From NCBI GenBank assembly GCA_964367935.1, contig CAYIYZ010000006.1, positions 67,684 through 131,683 of the forward strand: a stretch of DNA of 64,000 nt. The letters run 5' to 3'. The stretch comes from Scatomorpha sp964367935 (GTDB lineage Bacteria; Bacillota; Clostridia; Oscillospirales; Oscillospiraceae). Below the pieces are notes generated by a model that was given only the letters and a program-made list of their open reading frames with translations, was not told where the DNA came from and searched no databases. This document shows positions 1 through 8,312 of this stretch, piece by piece. Position numbers and translations under genes: made by a program. Numbering within the stretch: position 1 is the first letter of the stretch; the number at the start of each line of letters is the position of its first letter.

Positions 1-649
1 TTATTGTATCTGTGCCCGCGCCCCTGATATCTGCACCCATTGAGTTTAAGAAGTTCGCCAAGTCTACTATATGAGGCTCCCTTGCCGCATTTTCAATTAT
101 CGTCTTACCTTCTGCTGTTGTTGCCGCTAATATCACATTCATCGTCGCACCAACAGACACCTTATCCAAATATATCTTCGTGCCCTTCAAACGACCGTTT
201 GCCGCCTCCGCACTTACAAATCCGCCCTCAACATCTATTTCAGCACCCAAGGCAGTCATACCTTTTATATGTTGATCTATCGGACGTACTCCGAAGTTGC
301 AACCGCCGGGCATCGTCGTCTTTGCCCTGCCGAACCTGCCAAGCATCGCACCTATTAAATAATAAGATGCCCTTATCTTGCGCACAAGCTCATACGGTGG
401 CTCCCTGAAACTTACATTCCTGCTATCTATCTCTATTGTATTGCGGTTTAGCATACGCACCTTTGCACCCATATAGCTCAAAATGCTCATTAGGGTATCA
501 ACATCGCTTATCCCCGGTACATTCTCTATCCTGCACACACCGTTTACCATCAGTGCAGCCGGCAATATCGCTACCACTGCATTCTTCGCACCGCTAACTT
601 CCACTTCTCCGTTTAACTTGTTTCCTCCGCGAATTAAATATCTATCCAA
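1..649 (-). CDS. murA: UDP-N-acetylglucosamine 1-carboxyvinyltransferase, N-terminal half (runs off left edge)
   Basis: MurA transfers enolpyruvate from PEP to UDP-GlcNAc, the first committed step of peptidoglycan synthesis in the cytoplasm. The reverse strand reads MDRYLIRGGNKLNGEVEVSG at the N-terminus, followed by KNAVVAILPAAL and the MPGGC loop with the PEP-reactive cysteine near residue 117, then the RPIDQHIKG stretch. About 216 residues are present of the usual 415-430; the 3' part lies beyond base 1. The start is a TTG codon at 647-649 with a GAGAGGTG ribosome binding site just upstream, and no ATG is present in a suitable place. It follows yycI on the same strand after about 107 bases and is probably the last gene seen of the wal operon. 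The family assignment is secure from the sequence; operon membership is inferred. Confidence 0.95.
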   Translation of the reverse strand, partial: MDRYLIRGGNKLNGEVEVSGAKNAVVAILPAALMVNGVCRIENVPGISDVDTLMSILSYMGAKVRMLNRNTIEIDSRNVSFREPPYELVRKIRASYYLIGAMLGRFGRAKTTMPGGCNFGVRPIDQHIKGMTALGAEIDVEGGFVSAEAANGRLKGTKIYLDKVSVGATMNVILAATTAEGKTIIENAAREPHIVDLANFLNSMGADIRGAGTDTI

Positions 650-756
650 TAGTTACACCTCTCTGATTTTTCTCGGAATGCTCATGAAGATTTACATAAC
701 TCCATTTGCAAACTACATACTATCACAGTTTTAACAGTAAATCAACTGCATATTTC

Positions 757-1590
757 TCAAAATGTCTCAATTTTACCAGTCAAACCATTCACATAGAACA
801 CGCCTACGTCCGTCGACAACTTCCAAACAGGTTCTAAACTGTTCGCACCCGTTATTGATGAGTTTTGTAAATAGCAGAGACTCACATCATCTATCCGCTT
901 GCACACATAGCCTTCACTTTTAATTATGTCCAAAAATCTCAGCAGTACAGACGGCAAATTCAAACTTTCTTCAGCAATATTTACCCCTAAATCAGGCAAG
1001 GGTCGCATACCCGTCACAAGGTACAAATTTCCACTTGCAAAATATATCGTTATATTGCAATTTAAAAACTCCGCTCCATCACCGTATGCCCTTAAACTCA
1101 CTGTCCCAGACTGCCCATCTATATCTTCATACTGCAAACGTGCCTCTATACCCAATCGCTCAGTAAAATCAAGCGCTGCCGAAACCGGGTCTTCATTGCG
1201 ACCAAGTTCATAACCCTCAAGTAGCATTTGGAAGCTACCTGTCACTCCTGACGTAGCATCACCCTTCTCACCATCATAAAACAATAAGCCACCGCCTTGG
1301 TCACCCACCGTATACTCACCCAATATAGCTTCTATATCCCAGTCTTTTATATCCAAACCTGCCCGAAGTTCCGCTGTATCCATATCCCATGCCTTGCCCA
1401 AAGCCTCGTCCGATAACTCTATCTCATTTTCCCTAAAGATCTCAACAAGTGCCTCCTGCGCATTGTGACGAGACACGCTGCTCTCTATATAGTCCACCGC
1501 CAACATTATCCCCAAAAAAATGTTCACCATAGCCAAGAGCAATATGATTAAATCTTTTACCCTCGAAGTGTTCATTGTGCCATCACCCAC
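757..1590 (-). CDS. yycI: YycI-family regulatory protein of the WalRK system
   Basis: This 277-residue protein has one N-terminal membrane segment (roughly residues 13-32, DLIILLLAMVNIFLGIMLAV) and an extracytoplasmic remainder, the layout of YycI. In Bacillus, YycI and YycH bind WalK at the membrane and lower its activity. Sequence identity to known YycI is weak by eye; the assignment rests on topology, on length and on position directly after yycH. Two starts are possible: the ATG at 1590 with a GGAG six bases upstream, or the ATG at 1575, which overlaps the yycH stop as ATGA. Either way the two genes are translationally coupled. The protein ends with the pattern 'YVNGLTGKIETF'. Confidence 0.8.
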   Translation of the reverse strand: MGDGTMNTSRVKDLIILLLAMVNIFLGIMLAVDYIESSVSRHNAQEALVEIFRENEIELSDEALGKAWDMDTAELRAGLDIKDWDIEAILGEYTVGDQGGGLLFYDGEKGDATSGVTGSFQMLLEGYELGRNEDPVSAALDFTERLGIEARLQYEDIDGQSGTVSLRAYGDGAEFLNCNITIYFASGNLYLVTGMRPLPDLGVNIAEESLNLPSVLLRFLDIIKSEGYVCKRIDDVSLCYLQNSSITGANSLEPVWKLSTDVGVFYVNGLTGKIETF

Positions 1591-2888
1591 TCCGCACTTA
1601 TTTCGCCGCCCTTATCACTATAGCTTAACACCGGCTCCCCGCCGCCGTCAGCCGCTACTAAAGCCGCAACCTGTATAACCGGTATAGGCTCCATCACAGA
1701 ACTCAGTTTCATATAATCACGCAAACGTAAATTCGCACTTTCCAAAGCTCCGTTTACTATCACAAAACTTCCTGCATGTGTCCCGTCTGCAAAACGCACG
1801 GGCACGCCGTCTACCTTATAGTCCAAAGTAATATCGTAACTATTGGCCTCGGGTTCGTACTCTATATGTGACACGAATAACCCAAGCTCAGCATCTAAAT
1901 ACGGCATGGCTTCCGCACTGAGATTATACACCATATCCATCGCCGCCGACGGACTCATATACTCGTACAAAGTCGCGCCCTCTTGCCTATATTCCAAATC
2001 GCCACTCTGCCCTATTCGCAGTATTGCGCCACCATCAACATATACAGTACTGCCCTGACCTTCAGAATAAGGCAAAGCTACAAAACTACTCATATCAAAC
2101 GCCGATAGTATCTGCTCGCTACTCACTGTACTGTCCATTGGATTGCGCCATTCTAAGGACGTTAAATTCTGGGGCTGCTCCGTGAACAAAAACTCAGACG
2201 GCAAACCCTCAAATTCCTCTTCACGCTCAAAATTGTAATACGCTCCATTTGGTGCATAGCCAACTATGCGTTCTTGTAAACTCGAAAACGGTAAAGCCGT
2301 TTCACTCTTATACACTTCCTTGTCCTTCACATTAATATAGTATATAAGCACTTTTCCACTATCAGATTCAGATAAGCATAGCCTGCGTATGAATCGCTCA
2401 GATATCTCTGCCCCTGCCATACTGCCCAGAGATGCCGCAAGTTCATACACAGGTTGATTTGTCATGTAGTCTATATAGATACCATTGCTGCTCAGCGCAG
2501 TTTCCCACGCGTCGGTATCCGACGGCTCTATGCTTCCCGCCGTGCCCAAGGCCTCGCCCAACACTCCTGCAAGGGACTCGTACGCCTCACTCACGCCGAC
2601 CGTGCCCGTAGTATATCCACAGTGGTGCCCATCTTCGCTAGTCACCACTATAGTAAAGGGCTCTACCGTCGCCATATAGCTTAGCTCACCCACAACTTCC
2701 ATTATCTCTCGTGCTTCGTCTTCGCCTACACCAAACCATGACACATAGTCGCCTATCATATTCGACATTAACACCGCCGTCACCAGCAAAACAGGTATTA
2801 ACGCCGTCTTAACATGCTCTTTGATGCGTGTCCTATCTATTTTCTTAGCGTCAGAGGTATCCGCTCGCTTTTTCCTATTCGACTTCAT
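1572..2888 (-). CDS. yycH: YycH-family regulatory protein of the WalRK system
   Basis: This 438-residue protein has a short basic N-terminus, one membrane segment around residues 29-46 (ALIPVLLVTAVLMSNMIG) and a large extracytoplasmic domain, as in YycH. In Bacillus and Staphylococcus, YycH works with YycI on the WalK sensor. It overlaps the walK 3' end by 14 bases and yycI by 4 to 19 bases, so the genes form one translationally coupled unit. The family call relies on gene order and architecture more than on motifs, since YycH has no catalytic signature. Confidence 0.82.
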   Translation of the reverse strand: MKSNRKKRADTSDAKKIDRTRIKEHVKTALIPVLLVTAVLMSNMIGDYVSWFGVGEDEAREIMEVVGELSYMATVEPFTIVVTSEDGHHCGYTTGTVGVSEAYESLAGVLGEALGTAGSIEPSDTDAWETALSSNGIYIDYMTNQPVYELAASLGSMAGAEISERFIRRLCLSESDSGKVLIYYINVKDKEVYKSETALPFSSLQERIVGYAPNGAYYNFEREEEFEGLPSEFLFTEQPQNLTSLEWRNPMDSTVSSEQILSAFDMSSFVALPYSEGQGSTVYVDGGAILRIGQSGDLEYRQEGATLYEYMSPSAAMDMVYNLSAEAMPYLDAELGLFVSHIEYEPEANSYDITLDYKVDGVPVRFADGTHAGSFVIVNGALESANLRLRDYMKLSSVMEPIPVIQVAALVAADGGGEPVLSYSDKGGEISAEWVMAQ

Positions 2889-4323
2889 CTTCGGGTCCCC
2901 CCATAGGCAAGCGCATAGTTATCACCGTACCTTTACCTTCCTTACTGCGAAGCTCCATGCTACCGCCGTGACGCAACACTATCTCCTTCGCTATAGAAAG
3001 ACCCAGTCCCGTGCCACCCGATTCTCTACTACGTGCCTTGTCCACTCTATAAAACCTATCGAACACCTTGTCCACGTCACATTCCGGTATGCCTATACCG
3101 TTGTCACGTACCGTACACCACACTTCACCTGACTTATGGCCGGCATTTACGCTTATGCGCCCACCATCTCGTGTGTACTTCACCGCATTCGATATCATAT
3201 TCATTAGCACCTGCTCAACACGTGCCTTATCTCCTCTAATTTCCGGCATACCCGCCTGTATATCCGCCTTAAAGTTATGCCCATGACTTGCAGCCTCCAT
3301 CTCCATCGCACTGAAAATATCACGCACGGATTTATCAAAGCTAAACTGCGCAAAGTCAAACTCGATACTACCGGCGTCAAAGCGTGAAAGTGTCAACAAA
3401 TCCGCCACTATTTTCGCCATGCGGTCAGACTCATTCAACACCACATTCAAGAAGCGATTGCGCATCTCGGAAGGCATATCCGGATCCTCCTCCATAGTCT
3501 CCGTATAACTTCTTATGCTCGTGATAGGTGTCCTGAGCTCATGCGACACGTTTGCAACAAACTCACGGCGCATTTCCTCAGATTTCGTCAGATCCGACAG
3601 TGTGCTCTCAAGTTGCTCCGACATCTCATTAAACGTGCGTGTCAGTACTCCTATTTCGTCATGCGCAGTATTCTCCGGTTTTTCCGAAAAGTCGCCCGAT
3701 GCCGCCTTTCTTACCGCCTGCGTCAGATCCTGTATCGGTATTATCAAGGTCTTAGCCAACAAAAAGCCCAATATTAGCGATATTAAAAGGCCTACGCCCA
3801 TTGCTTCCAATATTATCTCGAATAACTCGTCATTTAGCTCCCTAACGCTCTCCTTATTATCTCGTACATACACGATATACGAGCCACCCTCTCCCTCTAT
3901 CGGCAAAGCAACGTCCATATAATCAAGCTCCGAGTCACTAGCGTAACCCGACTCACCGTTTATCGCCATTAATATATTCTCCGTCGCTGACAAGCCGTTT
4001 TCCGCCGTCGTACTACCACTTAAATACGCAGCCGTGTCACCTGATAATATGTAGAAATTGCGTGTGCTCGCATCTATGCCCAATCTACCCGAATACAGAC
4101 TGAGCACCTCTGTAATGCGTTCTACTGCCATATCGTCGTCCGCCGCATCGTACAAATGGTCTGCCACATCCTGATCCGAAAATACCGACTCCATCTGGGT
4201 ATAAAATTCCATTACATAAAACTCACGCACTCCACGCAACAAAAATGCGCCCGCCACCGTCATAAGCGAGCTTATTATCACAAGTATTACCAAAACCAGT
4301 TTCGTATAAAGACTTCTATTCAT
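2875..4323 (-). CDS. walK: WalK-type sensor histidine kinase
   Basis: Membrane histidine kinase of the essential cell-wall two-component system. Domains in order: TM1 at about residues 8-28; an extracytoplasmic sensor region to about 175; TM2 at about 176-196 (AMGVGLLISLILGFLLAKTL); HAMP at about 197-245; HisKA with the phosphorylated histidine in FVANVSHELRTPITS near residue 262; HATPase with N box (NMISNAVKYT) and G box (GTGLGLSIAKEI). At 482 residues it is shorter than Bacillus WalK (about 610), and I see no room for the PAS domain usually found between HAMP and HisKA. It lies 12 bases after walR and overlaps yycH. The walR-walK-yycH-yycI order makes the assignment firm. Confidence 0.9.
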   Translation of the reverse strand: MNRSLYTKLVLVILVIISSLMTVAGAFLLRGVREFYVMEFYTQMESVFSDQDVADHLYDAADDDMAVERITEVLSLYSGRLGIDASTRNFYILSGDTAAYLSGSTTAENGLSATENILMAINGESGYASDSELDYMDVALPIEGEGGSYIVYVRDNKESVRELNDELFEIILEAMGVGLLISLILGFLLAKTLIIPIQDLTQAVRKAASGDFSEKPENTAHDEIGVLTRTFNEMSEQLESTLSDLTKSEEMRREFVANVSHELRTPITSIRSYTETMEEDPDMPSEMRNRFLNVVLNESDRMAKIVADLLTLSRFDAGSIEFDFAQFSFDKSVRDIFSAMEMEAASHGHNFKADIQAGMPEIRGDKARVEQVLMNMISNAVKYTRDGGRISVNAGHKSGEVWCTVRDNGIGIPECDVDKVFDRFYRVDKARSRESGGTGLGLSIAKEIVLRHGGSMELRSKEGKGTVITMRLPMGGPEDEVE

Positions 4324-4335
4324 CTTACTGTCCCG

Positions 4336-5031
4336 TTACAGATTGAAGTAGTAGCCGGCGCCACGTTTTGTCACGATATATGTCGGCTCCGAAGGCTTAG
4401 CTTCAAGCTTCTCTCGCAGTCTTCGTACCGCTACATCCACAGCTCTCAAGTCACCGAAGTAATCGTACTGCCACACACTACTCATCAGCTCCTCACGCGA
4501 CACCACCTTGCCCGGATTTTCCGCCAGAAAGCGTAGTAGCTCATATTCCCTATGCGTCAGATCTATCTCCGACCCATTTTTAAGCACAGCTTGTCTCGCT
4601 CTATCTATGATTATATCCTTTACTCTAAGCTCATCGCTTGCACCACTGGTTTGCGTACCCATGCTCGCCACTCGACGTATATTCGCTCGCACTCGTGCCA
4701 CTACCTCACGCATGGAAAAAGGTTTCGTTATATAGTCGTCCGCTCCTTGTTCAAGACCAAACACTTTGTCCGTCTCGCCTTCTCTTGCCGTAATCATTAT
4801 TATCGGGACATTATTACCCTCTTCACGTAGCTTTCGACACACCTCAAAACCATCCATTTCCGGTAACATTACATCCAACAATATCAGGTCAGGATCCTCC
4901 TCACGTGCAAGGCGCATACCTTCCGCTCCGTCATACGCCGCCACCGTGAAAAAATCGTTTTTCTCCAAATTATAACGCAAAATGTCCACTATAGCATGTT
5001 CATCGTCCACTATCAGCACTTTCTTGCCCAT
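4336..5031 (-). CDS. walR: WalR-type response regulator
   Basis: OmpR-family regulator of 231 residues, partner of the adjacent WalK, controlling cell-wall hydrolase and envelope genes in related bacteria. The receiver domain begins KKVLIVDDEHAIVDILRYNL; the phosphoryl-acceptor aspartate is in LILLDVMLPEMDGFEV near residue 53, and the conserved lysine is in DDYITKPFS. The C-terminal winged helix ends VRRLREKLEAKPSEPTYIVT followed by RGAGYYF, the standard form. A GTGAAG-type ribosome binding site precedes the ATG. It follows the Nudix gene by about 21 bases. Confidence 0.93.
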   Translation of the reverse strand: MGKKVLIVDDEHAIVDILRYNLEKNDFFTVAAYDGAEGMRLAREEDPDLILLDVMLPEMDGFEVCRKLREEGNNVPIIMITAREGETDKVFGLEQGADDYITKPFSMREVVARVRANIRRVASMGTQTSGASDELRVKDIIIDRARQAVLKNGSEIDLTHREYELLRFLAENPGKVVSREELMSSVWQYDYFGDLRAVDVAVRRLREKLEAKPSEPTYIVTKRGAGYYFNL

Positions 5032-5052
5032 ATCTTCACACTTCCGTCCGTA

Positions 5053-5589
5053 TTATTTTTTGAGATACTCGCTCGCTTTCAGTACCGCCACTATTGTCTT
5101 TGCATCCTCTATCTCGCCCTGCATTACCATGGTCTTTAAGCTGTCCAAGCTGTGCTTTTCCACAGATAATAATTCGCCCTCGTCAAGGCACATTTCACCC
5201 TGCTCCAGTCCCATTGCCAAGTACACATGTAAAAGCTCAGTACTATAACCCGGTGAAGTCGCACAGCCGCCCAAATACACCAGCTCTTTTGCCTTATAGC
5301 CCGTCTCCTCTTTCAATTCACGCACTGCACATTCATAATGCGCCTCGCCCCACTCGAGTTTACCTGCCGGTACCTCTAAAACGCTCTTACTCAAGGGATA
5401 CCTATATTGTCGCACACAGGTCACTTCGCCTTGCTCATCCACAGGTATTATCGCTACACCGCCCGGATGCAACACCACTTCTCTCGTAGATTGCCTGCCA
5501 TCGGACAAGCGCACCTTATCGACCTTCACATCTACAATATAGCCCTTATATTCCGTATTACCGCTTATTTTTTCTTCCAAAAATTCCAT
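5053..5589 (-). CDS. Nudix hydrolase, probable ADP-ribose pyrophosphatase
   Basis: Cytosolic Nudix enzyme of about 178 residues that most likely hydrolyses ADP-ribose to AMP and ribose-5-phosphate. The Nudix box is complete: GKLEWGEAHYECAVRELKEE followed by TGY, and the upstream 'RQYRYPLSKSVLEVPAGKLE' stretch is typical of the ADP-ribose class. I place the start at the ATG at 5587-5589 because it has a GGAGAG ribosome binding site; an in-frame ATG at 5607 lies inside that site. It is the first gene of the apparent operon with walR, walK, yycH, yycI and murA. Coupling of a Nudix gene to the wal operon is not the Bacillus arrangement. Substrate is inferred from the family. Confidence 0.88.
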   Translation of the reverse strand: MEFLEEKISGNTEYKGYIVDVKVDKVRLSDGRQSTREVVLHPGGVAIIPVDEQGEVTCVRQYRYPLSKSVLEVPAGKLEWGEAHYECAVRELKEETGYKAKELVYLGGCATSPGYSTELLHVYLAMGLEQGEMCLDEGELLSVEKHSLDSLKTMVMQGEIEDAKTIVAVLKASEYLKK

Positions 5590-5619
5590 TTTTACTCTCC
5601 ATCTCACAATTAGACTATC

Positions 5620-5648
5620 ATTTTACCACATTCCAACCACCATTTCCA
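5620..5648 (-). promoter_or_regulatory. Probable promoter of the Nudix-wal operon
   Basis: On the minus strand, TGGAAA (5643-5648) and TAAAAT (5620-5625) are 17 bases apart, a vegetative sigma-A-like promoter, about 30 bases upstream of the Nudix start codon. No other similar pair is evident between the six genes, so this may drive the whole operon. Confidence 0.55.
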
Positions 5649-5713
5649 CTATTTTTGCATTGACCTCTGCCCGCATTTACTGCAAACTCTCTGTAGGGAA
5701 AGGTGGTATACAT

Positions 5714-5953
5714 ATGAAAATCGAAGTTCTCGACGACCGTCGTGTCGTCATATCGGCGCACGGCTCTCTTTGTCATGATGAGCAGAGCGCAACCGCACTT
5801 GTGCGCTCTGCTATGCAAGACGGCGGTCTCTTGCCTTGGCAGTATTTAGAGCTTGAGACATTTAACATCGGCGAAGATGTGCTTATTATAGCACGTCCTC
5901 AAAATGACATGTATGTCGAAATCGCCGACTACGTCCTGCCGTTTTTGTTTTAG
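5714..5953 (+). CDS. Small conserved-looking protein of unknown function
   Basis: A 79-residue acidic protein starting MKIEVLDDRRVVISAHGSLC and ending EIADYVLPFLF. A good GGGAAAGGTGG ribosome binding site lies just before the ATG, which is why I chose it over longer in-frame starts. No membrane segment or signal peptide is visible. The opening has a faint similarity in style to MecA N-termini but it is far too short and I do not assign it. It sits between the divergent wal operon and smpB, with no clear terminator before smpB. Confidence 0.6.
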   Translation: MKIEVLDDRRVVISAHGSLCHDEQSATALVRSAMQDGGLLPWQYLELETFNIGEDVLIIARPQNDMYVEIADYVLPFLF

Positions 5954-6047
5954 TATAACCTTCGTTTTGTTTTCTTTGCAAAAATGTATTTTATTCTCTT
6001 GACAACTGTGTTATAATGTACTTTACGTAATTGTGTATGGGAGGTGT

Positions 6048-6524
6048 ATGCCGGTGTCAAAAGCTCAGGGCGGCACAAAGCAGATTGTGTCCAACAGAAA
6101 AGCTTTTCATGAGTACTATGTACATGAGCGTTTTGAGGCGGGTATCGAACTTTTCGGCACAGAGGTTAAGTCCATACGTGCCGGCACCGCCAACCTCAAA
6201 GATTCTTATTGTATGGTGAAAGACGGCGAGCTTTTTGCGCGCGGTCTGCACATCAGCCCTTACGAGAAGGGGAACATATTTAATCGTGACCCTTTACGCC
6301 CGAAACGACTGCTCATGCACAAGCGTGAAATTCGCAAACTGCATGCCAAAGTCATGCAAGACGGAATGGCGCTTATACCGCTCTCTTTGTACTTCAAGGA
6401 CGGGCGTGTTAAGTTGGAGCTTGGGCTGTGTAAGGGTAAGAAACTGCACGATAAGCGAGACACGGAATCAGCACGTCAGGCGAAACGTGATATAGAGAGA
6501 ACTTTGAAAGAGAGGAACCAATGA
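6048..6524 (+). CDS. smpB: SsrA-binding protein SmpB
   Basis: SmpB binds tmRNA and delivers it to stalled ribosomes for trans-translation. The 158-residue protein shows the family signature: NRKAFHEYYVHERFEAGIEL, GTEVKSIRAG, NLKDSY, the HISPYEKGN block and the basic tail CKGKKLHDKRDTESARQAKR. The ATG at 6048 is preceded by GGGAGGTG. Its tmRNA partner gene ssrA starts 568 bases downstream after ppi. Upstream, TTGACA (5999-6004) and TATAAT (6012-6017) are only 7 bases apart, so they do not form one normal promoter, and I cannot decide which element is used. Confidence 0.97.
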   Translation: MPVSKAQGGTKQIVSNRKAFHEYYVHERFEAGIELFGTEVKSIRAGTANLKDSYCMVKDGELFARGLHISPYEKGNIFNRDPLRPKRLLMHKREIRKLHAKVMQDGMALIPLSLYFKDGRVKLELGLCKGKKLHDKRDTESARQAKRDIERTLKERNQ

Positions 6525-7042
6525 TGTCAAACCCCATAGTTACCATTGAAATGGAGAGCGGCGGCATAATTAAGGCCGAGCTCTACCCCGAAATTGCACC
6601 CAACAGTGTGCGCAACTTCCTTTCACTCGTGAAGAAGGGCTATTACGACGGCGTTATTTTCCATCGTGTCATACCCGGTTTCATGATACAAGGCGGTGAC
6701 CCTAACGGCACAGGCACAGGCGGACCCGGCTACTGCATTAAGGGCGAGTTTAGCGCTAACGGCTTCAAGAACGACTTGCGTCACGCACGTGGCGTTTTGT
6801 CCATGGCGCGTACTAACGCTCCGAACTCCGCCGGCAGTCAGTTTTTCATTATGCACGAGGACTCTCCGCACCTTGACGGTCAGTACGCTTCCTTTGGTAA
6901 GGTTACTGAGGGTCTTGATGTAGTGGATGCTATAGCAACCACAAAGAGAAATTATAGCGATAAGCCTAAGGAAGATCAGAGGATGAAGCGTGTGACGGTC
7001 GAGACCTTCGGCAAGGAATATGCGGAGCCGGAAACGTGCTAG
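6521..7042 (+). CDS. Cyclophilin-type peptidyl-prolyl cis-trans isomerase
   Basis: Cytoplasmic cyclophilin of 173 residues that speeds proline isomerisation during protein folding. Signature motifs are present: FHRVIPGFMIQGGDPNGTGT with the catalytic arginine, GVLSMARTNAPNSAGSQFFI, and the LDGQYASFGKV block. No signal peptide is seen, so it should be cytosolic. Its ATG overlaps the smpB stop as ATGA, so the two are translationally coupled. A second in-frame ATG directly follows the first. Confidence 0.95.
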   Translation: MMSNPIVTIEMESGGIIKAELYPEIAPNSVRNFLSLVKKGYYDGVIFHRVIPGFMIQGGDPNGTGTGGPGYCIKGEFSANGFKNDLRHARGVLSMARTNAPNSAGSQFFIMHEDSPHLDGQYASFGKVTEGLDVVDAIATTKRNYSDKPKEDQRMKRVTVETFGKEYAEPETC

Positions 7043-7091
7043 GCGCATAATATACACAGTATAAAGCGGAGGGTACTCTCCGCTTATATAT

Positions 7092-7440
7092 GGGGCTGTA
7101 CCGGTTTCGACGGGGATGCGGCAGTCGTGATAGCGGGCGGATGCGCCTACCATCCATAAAATGGGCACTTTATAAATTAAAGAACAACAACAAAACTGTT
7201 CTTCTCGCTGCTTAAGCAGTGAGCGTTCCCTCCGGTAGTGCCGCGGACCGGAAGTGGAGCGTCGATTAGCGGCGTCCGTGCGTACGCAAAGCTTTGAGCG
7301 TACCATGCATAATGAAGCTACCAAGCTCTTGAGTGTGAAGGCCCACGCCTGAGTAAGGGAATGTAAATGACCTTCTGCGCCCGGAGAAGTTGCGATGAAA
7401 GTGTTTTCGGACAGGGGTTCAATTCCCCTCAGCTCCACCA
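7092..7440 (+). ncRNA. ssrA: Transfer-messenger RNA (tmRNA)
   Basis: tmRNA rescues stalled ribosomes and adds a degradation tag. The 5' end GGGGCTGTACCGGTTTCGAC and the 3' end TTCAATTCCCCTCAGCTCCA plus CCA are the diagnostic ends, and they pair as an acceptor stem (GGGGCU with AGCUCC). The internal tag frame reads KNNNKTVLLAA and stops with TAA at 7213-7215; the in-frame codons upstream (A-L-Y-K-L from 7165) make GCA at 7165 a possible resume codon, but I cannot fix it by eye. It is 49 bases downstream of the cyclophilin gene and lies on the same strand as smpB. Confidence 0.97.
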
Positions 7441-7464
7441 CCAGCGTGACGCTGGACCCAATTT

Positions 7465-7499
7465 CGCGCCCCAGAGAATCTCTGGGGCGCGATTTTTTT
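7465..7499 (+). terminator. Rho-independent terminator of ssrA
   Basis: CGCGCCCCAGAGA (7465-7477) pairs with its exact complement at 7479-7491, followed by a run of seven T. A second short perfect hairpin, CCAGC-GTGAC-GCTGG, lies between the tmRNA 3' end and this terminator at 7441-7455. Confidence 0.93.
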
Positions 7500-7503
7500 C
7501 TAG

Positions 7504-7620
7504 AAAAGGCTTTCTGCCAAACGGGATGTGCGCTATATCCTGATGGATGATAAACGGAACGTCCTATATGTCAGTGACTATTTTGAATTGTCAGCACAAG
7601 ACTTAACAAAAGAAAAGTGA
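7504..7620 (+). pseudogene. Possible 3' fragment of an unidentified gene beside ssrA
   Basis: Directly after the ssrA terminator an open frame of 38 codons reads ...KRDVRYILMDDKRNVLYVSD and ends SAQDLTKEK at a TGA. It has no ribosome binding site and is open right up to a stop at 7501-7503, so it looks like the tail of a coding sequence whose start is gone. The residue mix is protein-like. I do not recognise the family. The 3' end of ssrA is a common integration site for mobile elements, so a leftover from an excised or decayed element is plausible but unproven. Confidence 0.3.
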
Positions 7621-7643
7621 TACGTCTATATTTAAATACAAAT

Positions 7644-8300
7644 TTATCTCAACAGCGTAAACTCATTCTTATGATAATCAATGAGTCCGTCTTTTTTCAT
7701 TTTTGATAATTCATTCGACAAGGCACTTCTATCCGCACACAAAAAGCTCGCAAGCTCTTCCCTGTTCATTGTTATTGCAAATTTGCTTTCACCCATACTC
7801 TCATAATGGAAGTAGGTGAGCACTTTATCTCGTAAAGATTTCTTTGAAATCACGTCTATCCTTCGGTTGAGATACAGGCTCTTATTCGCTACCACCTTCA
7901 GCATATTGGATATTAATTGCTGGTGGAAAACACAGGACGAACTGCACATCCTTATTATCTTCCTATAGTCAAAAAACAGCACCTCGCTCCCTGCTGCAGA
8001 AATAATAGACACAGGACTTCTGAAAACTTCAGCGCAGACAAATACTTCAGCAAATATATCGCCCTCCGTGAGCTCGGCAATAACAACTTCGTTGCCTTCA
8101 TAATCCGTTTTGACTATCTTGACAACTCCCCCAAGCACTGCCCCTACAAAATTTATACTATCGCCTTCATTTAGTATAACTTCATTTTTGCCGTAACTCT
8201 TGTCAAATGCCGCTAGGCAGGTTAGCATAGAGTAGAAATCTTTCTCCTCTATGCTATCGAAAAGAGTGTTTCCTAATATTTTAGAATATTTATCTTTCAT
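7644..8300 (-). CDS. Crp/Fnr-family transcriptional regulator
   Basis: A 218-residue regulator with an N-terminal cyclic-nucleotide-type beta-barrel (GDSINFVGAVLGGVVKIVKT then GDIFAEVFVC) and a C-terminal helix-turn-helix (REELASFLCADRSALSNELS KMKKDGLI). Such regulators next to ferredoxin or hybrid-cluster genes usually respond to redox, NO or related stress; the effector here is not known. No N-terminal cysteine cluster of the FNR type is visible. It is divergent from the ferredoxin-like gene, and a palindrome lies just upstream of its start codon (8313-8328), so autoregulation is likely. A GAAGGAGCC ribosome binding site precedes the ATG. Confidence 0.88.
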   Translation of the reverse strand: MKDKYSKILGNTLFDSIEEKDFYSMLTCLAAFDKSYGKNEVILNEGDSINFVGAVLGGVVKIVKTDYEGNEVVIAELTEGDIFAEVFVCAEVFRSPVSIISAAGSEVLFFDYRKIIRMCSSSCVFHQQLISNMLKVVANKSLYLNRRIDVISKKSLRDKVLTYFHYESMGESKFAITMNREELASFLCADRSALSNELSKMKKDGLIDYHKNEFTLLR

Positions 8301-8312
8301 AACAGGCTCCTT

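Noticed and set aside
5999..6017. TTGACA and TATAAT before smpB as one promoter
   Set aside because: They are only 7 bases apart, so they cannot act together as -35 and -10 boxes of one promoter.
7092..7440. A direct repeat of the ssrA 3' end marking an integrated island
   Set aside because: I looked for the end sequence through to 15 kb and found no second copy.
6623..7441. A 272-codon open frame on the minus strand across the cyclophilin and ssrA genes
   Set aside because: It begins with the antisense of the tmRNA 3' end (the MVELRGIEPLSE peptide, a well-known false translation), and runs antisense to a clear cyclophilin gene.
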